From Pseudomonadota bacterium (GTDB lineage: Bacteria; Pseudomonadota; Alphaproteobacteria; Rhizobiales; Beijerinckiaceae), in NCBI GenBank assembly GCA_020161975.1, contig JAIUNP010000002.1, positions 1 through 64,000 on the forward strand: DNA of 64,000 nt, given 5' to 3'. A program made the translations under genes and the position numbers. The notes under the pieces are model-generated. The model made no database searches. It saw only the letters and a list, made by a program, of their open reading frames with translations, and was not told the DNA's origin. Positions 60,368 to 64,000 of the stretch are shown here, in pieces. How positions within the stretch are numbered: position 1 is the stretch's first letter; each line of letters starts with the position of its first letter.

Positions 60368-60589
60368 TCAGGCCTCGATCCGGGCAACCACCGTGCCTTC
60401 GGTCACCGTGGCACCTTCCTCGGCCAGGATTTCGACAAGGACGCCATCCTCGGTGGCCGAAACCGGGATCTCCATCTTCATCGACTCGAGAATCATGATT
60501 GTGTCGCCTTCCGCCAGTCGCTGTCCGGGCTTGGCCTCGATCTTCCAGATATTGCCCGTGATTTCGGTCTTGATGTTGATGATCGCCAT
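60368..60589 (-). CDS. Stand-alone biotin carboxyl carrier protein
   Basis: 73 aa from ATG 60589 (MAIINIKTEITGNIWKIEAK). A minimal biotinyl domain with biotin lysine K38 in the motif ESMKMEIPV. No Pro/Ala linker or N-terminal extension, as in YngHB-type carriers of Bacillus. One base separates it from accC. First gene of the leftward carboxylase operon. Confidence 0.92.
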   Translation of the reverse strand: MAIINIKTEITGNIWKIEAKPGQRLAEGDTIMILESMKMEIPVSATEDGVLVEILAEEGATVTEGTVVARIEA

Positions 60590-60627
60590 GGGATCCCCCC
60601 TTTGCACGCAGTCTTTCGATTGGCCCC

Positions 60628-60666
60628 ACCATAGGCCACACATTTAGTAGTTGCAACAACAACTAC
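60628..60666 (-). promoter_or_regulatory. Palindromic operator 2 with overlapping leftward promoter
   Basis: GTAGTTG-CAACAA-CAACTAC (60647-60666). In the leftward sense TTGCAA (60656-60651), 17 bp, TATGGT (60633-60628) is a promoter for BCCP-accC-bioY with its -35 inside the operator. The divergent hydratase gene begins at 60706. Confidence 0.65.
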
Positions 60667-60705
60667 GAGAGGGCAAAGAAACCCGGAAAATGGAGGAAAC
60701 GCCTG

Positions 60706-61545
60706 ATGGATATCGCAACACTGATGCCATGGATGAATCGCACCGAGTCGCGCGAGGCCACAGCCGATGCCTGGCCGGTCGAGGGACTTCGCGCCTTGCT
60801 TGACGATCCGGTAACCTGCGCCAATGGCATGACGGCGCCGCTCTTGGTGCAGTGGCTATACTTCGGGCCGACTGTCGGCCAGTCGGAGATTGGCGAAGAC
60901 GGCCATCCCCGGCGCGGTGGTTTTTTGCCCCCGGTAGAACTTCCCCGCCGGATGTGGGCCTCAAGCGACATTACGTTCCATGCCCCCATCCGGCTGGGTG
61001 ACCCCTTGAAAAAGACCGCGCAGATCGCCGACATTTCGCTGAAACAAGGCGAGACCGGCGCTCTGGTGTTTGTGAAAGTCGCGAACCGGTATGAAAGCAA
61101 CGGCACTCTGATGCTCGAAGAGACGCAGACGCTGGTTTACCGCGATCACCCGCCCGCAGGGGCCGCAACGCCGGTCGGCAAGCAGGCACCGCAAACTGCC
61201 CTGTGGTCGGTGCCGCACCGCCCGGACGAGGCGATGGTGTTCCGCTATTCGGCGGTCACTTTCAACGCCCATCGCATCCATTACGACCTGGCCTATGCGA
61301 CGGGCGTCGAGGGATACCCCGGTGTCATCGTCCAGGGTCAGCTACTGGCCACCTTGATGCTGCGCGCCTGCGAGGCTCATGGCAGCAGCAAGATTCGTCG
61401 GTTCAACTTCCGTGGTGTGCAGCCCGTGTTCGCCGGTGAAACGGTTCATGCAGAGGGTCAGGCCCGCGCCGGGGGGTATGATCTTTGGATCCGGGACGCG
61501 GCGGGCGTTCTACGCATGACGGGCAATGCCGAGATTGATGGCTGA
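60706..61545 (+). CDS. MaoC-like/FAS1-like acyl-CoA hydratase (itaconyl-/mesaconyl-C4-CoA hydratase type)
   Basis: 279 aa. An N-terminal FAS1-like dehydratase half (WLYFGPTVGQSEIGEDGHPR, MWASSDITFHAPIRLGDPLK) and a C-terminal hot-dog half with the hydratase signature FRYSAVTFNAHRIHYDLAYA and GYPGVIVQGQLLATLMLRAC. Same two-domain layout and size as itaconyl-CoA and mesaconyl-C4-CoA hydratases. Predicted to hydrate an enoyl-CoA diacid to the 3-hydroxyacyl-CoA cleaved by the CitE-like lyase. Divergent from the carboxylase operon under operator 2. Confidence 0.85.
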   Translation: MDIATLMPWMNRTESREATADAWPVEGLRALLDDPVTCANGMTAPLLVQWLYFGPTVGQSEIGEDGHPRRGGFLPPVELPRRMWASSDITFHAPIRLGDPLKKTAQIADISLKQGETGALVFVKVANRYESNGTLMLEETQTLVYRDHPPAGAATPVGKQAPQTALWSVPHRPDEAMVFRYSAVTFNAHRIHYDLAYATGVEGYPGVIVQGQLLATLMLRACEAHGSSKIRRFNFRGVQPVFAGETVHAEGQARAGGYDLWIRDAAGVLRMTGNAEIDG

Positions 61546-61827
61546 AGATCCCGCCGCGATGGCCGCAGCGATTCTGGCGTGTTGCAACAGAAAATGTTCG
61601 GGCAGGCGGTCATCTCCGCCTGGCCGCGCGCCATTCACGGGAAAGATCGCGACCTTCGCCTCGCTGTCGCGGGGCGCAAGGTGCGGCCTGCCGACTTCCA
61701 AGTGACCTGTGTCGGGTGGGCCGGTCTTTCGCAGCCCATTATTTCTGTTTGAAAATCTCGGCGCTCTGGCCAACTTTCAGACATCTTCCGCAGATATTTC
61801 GATCCGGCCGAGTCAGATTGAATTTTA
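61546..61827. other. Intergenic stretch, nothing certain
   Basis: No supported gene. A minus-strand open stretch ending at 61510 shows a protein-like tail (RLPEHFLLQHARIAAAIAAG) but lacks any recognisable family and overlaps the hydratase; possibly a gene remnant. Confidence 0.4.
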
Positions 61828-61860
61828 GTAGTTGCTTTAGATACTACGTTTACCTAATCT
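61828..61860 (+). promoter_or_regulatory. Palindromic operator 3 with overlapping tctBA promoter
   Basis: GTAGTTGC...ATACTAC (61828-61847) followed by TTTACCTAATCT. TTGCTT (61832-61837), 17 bp, TAATCT (61855-61860) copies the geometry of site 1, and the Shine-Dalgarno region (CCAACGGGAGGAGA) is also shared with tctC. Confidence 0.65.
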
Positions 61861-61922
61861 CTTCGTTGCGTCTTTCATTCATGCCATGCAGATTTGCGGA
61901 AAGACCAACGGGAGGAGACAGC

Positions 61923-62033
61923 ATGAAACATCCAGAGTCACCGGCTTCGGCCGCACTCGCGGGGCGTGCCGGTTTTCGGGCCGCGCAGGGCCAGACGCGC
62001 CGGACTGTTGCGCCTGTGGCCAAGGTCGTTTGA
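61923..62033 (+). CDS. Small open frame (36 aa) behind the duplicated leader
   Basis: ATG 61923 has a strong GGGAGGAG Shine-Dalgarno in the same context as tctC, but the product (starts MKHPESPASAALAGRAGFRA) has no recognisable features and ends at TGA 62031-62033. It may be a leader peptide, a decayed first gene, or simply the transplanted tctC start region. Confidence 0.4.
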   Translation: MKHPESPASAALAGRAGFRAAQGQTRRTVAPVAKVV

Positions 62034-62091
62034 GGTGGCAGAGCACACCCCGCCGCGCAGTGCACCGCCGCAGGACGACAATGACGATGCG

Positions 62092-62547
62092 ATGATTGCC
62101 GTTCAGACGGTTCAGGTTCCCAATGCCCTCTTCGAAGGGGCTGTGTTCCTTGGGACGGCACTCTTCGGGGTCTGGTTTGTTGCAGGTTCGTTCGGCATGC
62201 GAGAATCCGCCTCGGCGTTCGGTCCCGGCACGTTTCCGTTCATCACGGGAATGGCCCTGATCGTCGTATCCCTTGCGCAGCTGTGGTTGACGGTCCGTCC
62301 CCGCGAAAGCCGCCCGACGGTCGATCTGGAACGACCGGTCGCCGTGGCCTTGGCGGCGGTGATGATCCTGATCTTCCCGACGGCCATCGACCGGCTGGGT
62401 TATTTCGCGGTCGCTGCCGTGTGGACGCCGCTATTCGCGATCCTCGCCGGACTCAGAACCCCGTTGAGCGTGATCGGGGTCACGGCGGCCGTGCTCGGCC
62501 TTGCCTGGTTCGGCTTCGTCAATCTCCTTGGAACCCCGCTGCCGTAA
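62092..62547 (+). CDS. tctB: TctB-like small membrane subunit
   Basis: 151 aa from ATG 62092; an in-frame GTG at 62035 right after the small frame's stop would add 19 residues. Four membrane segments (ALFEGAVFLGTALFGVWFVA, FITGMALIVVSLAQLWLTV, AVALAAVMILIFPTAIDRLG, VIGVTAAVLGLAWFGFVNLL) with FGPGTFPF, the TctB pattern. Partner of TctA in the tripartite carboxylate transporter. Confidence 0.82.
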   Translation: MIAVQTVQVPNALFEGAVFLGTALFGVWFVAGSFGMRESASAFGPGTFPFITGMALIVVSLAQLWLTVRPRESRPTVDLERPVAVALAAVMILIFPTAIDRLGYFAVAAVWTPLFAILAGLRTPLSVIGVTAAVLGLAWFGFVNLLGTPLP

Positions 62548-62557
62548 GGACATCAGG

Positions 62558-64000
62558 ATGATCAACAATCTTCTCGAGGCTGCGGAATTCGTCTTCACCC
62601 TAAATGTCCTGCTTGCATTGGCGATCGGCATAATCGTCGGCTATTTCGTCGGTGCGTTGCCGGGCTTGTCGTCGAGCATGGGCATGGCGCTTCTGATCCC
62701 CTTCACCTTCGGGATGGACCCGATCCCGGCCATTGTCATGCTGGTGGCCATTTACATGGCGTCTGATTACGGCGGAGTCATTCCGGCGATTCTCGTCAAC
62801 GCCCCGGGTGAGCCGTCGTCGGCCGTCAGCGCGATGGACGGTTTTGCCATGAGCCAGGCGGGCGAGGCGGGCAAGGCGCTGACGCTGTCGATCATGGCCT
62901 CGGGGTCGGGTGCGCTGATCAGCACCATCTTCCTGATCGCTACGGCGAGCGTCATGGCCGACTATGCCCTTGCCTTCGGCCCATCCGAGTTCTTTGCGCT
63001 GTCTGTTGTGGGCCTTGCCCTAATCAGCATCCTTGGGGCGGGGACGCCGCTCAAATCGCTGATCGGGCTTTTGCTTGGGCTGTGCGTCGTCACGATCGGG
63101 CTGGACCCGATAGGTGGCACCGACCGCTATGTCTTCACGATGTATCTGATCGACGGGGTGCCTTTCGTGGCAGCGCTGATCGGCCTGTTCGCGATTTCCG
63201 AGGTCTTCGTGATGATCGAGGAGGCGCACGGGCCGCGCCCCAAGATAGTCAAGCTGAACGTAGCGAGCGGAGCGATTTCGACGATCCTGCCGCACTGGTT
63301 CGTCGTTCTGCGGTCGACGATCCTCGGCTACATGGTCGGGCTCATCCCCGGTGCCGGGGCTTCGATCGCCTCGCTGGTCAGCTATGCCGTCGCCCGCAAA
63401 TCCTCCCGCACGCCCGAGGCCTTCGGCACGGGCAGCGAGGAAGGTCTGGTGGCCTCCGAGGCGGCCAACAATGCTGCCCGGTCGGGTGCGATGGCGCCGC
63501 TGCTGTCGCTGGGCGTGCCTGCTTCGGCCAGTGCGGCGGTTCTGGTCGGGGGGATGACCATTCAGGGGTTGCAGCCCGGGCCGCTCTTGTTCACCAACAA
63601 CCCGGAAATCCCTTATGCGATCTTCGTGTCGTTGCTGGTCAGCCTGCCAATCATGGTCCTGATCGGGCTGTTCAGCGCGCCCTTCTGGGTTCGTGTCACC
63701 AGCGTGCCCCGTGCCGCGATCGCCACCGTCGTCGTGTCGATCTGCATGCTCGGCGCCTATTCCGCCGCCAACGACACGTTCGAGATGATAGTGGCCGCAA
63801 TCTTCGGCATCGTGGGCTACATTCTGCGCAAATGCGGGATCCATCCGGCCCCGATCGTTTTGGCGCTGGTGCTGGGCGAGCTGATGGAAACGAGTCTGCG
63901 TCGCGCGATGATCATCTCGAACGACAACTTCCTTCAGGTCATCAGCCATCCCATCGCCGCCGGCCTCCTGGTCGTCGCAGTCGTGGTACTGATCTCGCCC
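62558..64000 (+). CDS. tctA: TctA-like large membrane subunit (runs off window)
   Basis: 481 codons are visible without a stop; start ATG 62558 with CAGGA upstream. TctA signatures: IVGYFVGALPGLSSSMGMAL, YMASDYGGVIPAILVNAPGE, GLIPGAGASIASLVSYAVAR and GVPASASAAVLVGGMTIQGL, with about ten membrane segments. Channel subunit of the carboxylate transporter. The last few residues lie beyond base 64000. Confidence 0.92.
   Translation, partial: MINNLLEAAEFVFTLNVLLALAIGIIVGYFVGALPGLSSSMGMALLIPFTFGMDPIPAIVMLVAIYMASDYGGVIPAILVNAPGEPSSAVSAMDGFAMSQAGEAGKALTLSIMASGSGALISTIFLIATASVMADYALAFGPSEFFALSVVGLALISILGAGTPLKSLIGLLLGLCVVTIGLDPIGGTDRYVFTMYLIDGVPFVAALIGLFAISEVFVMIEEAHGPRPKIVKLNVASGAISTILPHWFVVLRSTILGYMVGLIPGAGASIASLVSYAVARKSSRTPEAFGTGSEEGLVASEAANNAARSGAMAPLLSLGVPASASAAVLVGGMTIQGLQPGPLLFTNNPEIPYAIFVSLLVSLPIMVLIGLFSAPFWVRVTSVPRAAIATVVVSICMLGAYSAANDTFEMIVAAIFGIVGYILRKCGIHPAPIVLALVLGELMETSLRRAMIISNDNFLQVISHPIAAGLLVVAVVVLISP

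Noticed and set aside
61510-61773. 87-codon minus-strand frame after the hydratase gene
   Set aside because: No start context, overlaps the hydratase 3' end, no family features; at most a remnant.

Overview
The window reads as part of a large plasmid (or chromid) of an alphaproteobacterium of the Rhodobacterales (Roseobacter/Rhodobacter/Paracoccus type). The grounds are high GC, a repABC replication-partition operon, a block of small plasmid genes typical of that order (ArdB-, DUF736-, DUF932-, RadC-, ParB-like, DUF6915- and DUF7007-like proteins), a VirB-type secretion operon, and a remnant of an aerobic-anoxygenic photosynthesis gene cluster (3' end of bchZ plus pufQ). No rRNA, tRNA or CRISPR array was seen.

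Layout. (1) 0-9.2 kb: ArdB-like antirestriction gene, a small gene broken by an in-frame TAG, and a leftward operon of small plasmid proteins. The operon is split by a RIT element (three overlapping tyrosine recombinases, 34-bp terminal inverted repeats) that interrupts a 145-codon gene which can be rejoined exactly in frame. (2) 9.2-18.5 kb: stress, defence and addiction genes: an AbiEi-like orphan antitoxin with a predicted leaderless promoter, two unrelated HipB/HipA-like pairs, a translationally coupled DUF3883-like nuclease plus DUF429-like RNase H-fold/zinc-ribbon pair, and two copies of a roughly 1-kb module (terminator, DUF736 gene, conserved structured leader). A third copy of the leader lies at the window start. 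(3) 18.5-26.4 kb, leftward: large ParB-like protein, RadC/JAB protein, DUF932 protein, Fic protein, and a 754-aa tyrosine recombinase-like protein. (4) 26.5-31.2 kb, leftward: repA-repB-repC with a predicted antisense RNA, parS-like palindromes and repA operator repeats, then a winged-helix protein. (5) 31.3-44 kb: two small exported proteins, then a rightward virB operon (transglycosylase, virB2, B3, B4, small lipoprotein, a transglycosylase/VirB5 chimera, virB5, B6, B8, B9, B10, B11). No relaxase or VirD4 coupling protein is present. (6) 44.2-44.9 kb: the photosynthesis remnant. (7) 45-64 kb: a catabolic island.

The catabolic island is the best candidate for something undescribed. A TrmB-like regulator is followed by divergent operons. 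One runs left (enolase-superfamily enzyme, carboxyltransferase, NDP-forming acyl-CoA synthetase). One runs right (TctC binding protein, AbrB-like and YeiH/SuyZ-like membrane proteins, CitE-like lyase, aconitase-like hydro-lyase, alpha/beta hydrolase). A second divergent pair is BCCP-biotin carboxylase-BioY (left) and a MaoC-like acyl-CoA hydratase (right), followed by TctB-TctA. Three intergenic sites share a 23-bp palindromic signal (TAGTAGTTGC, 7-bp centre, ACTACG) that overlaps predicted -35 boxes. They look like operators of one regulator tying these transcripts into a regulon. By inference, an imported carboxylic acid is activated to a CoA thioester, carboxylated by a three-part biotin enzyme, hydrated and cleaved by the CitE-like lyase, with BioY supplying biotin. 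The substrate cannot be read from the sequence.

A second recurring theme is RNA structure in plasmid-gene leaders: four leftward genes (at 2707, 8768, 20671 and 22609) carry a similar hairpin with an AGAGAG-type loop just before the start codon, and the DUF736 leaders show compensatory differences between copies.
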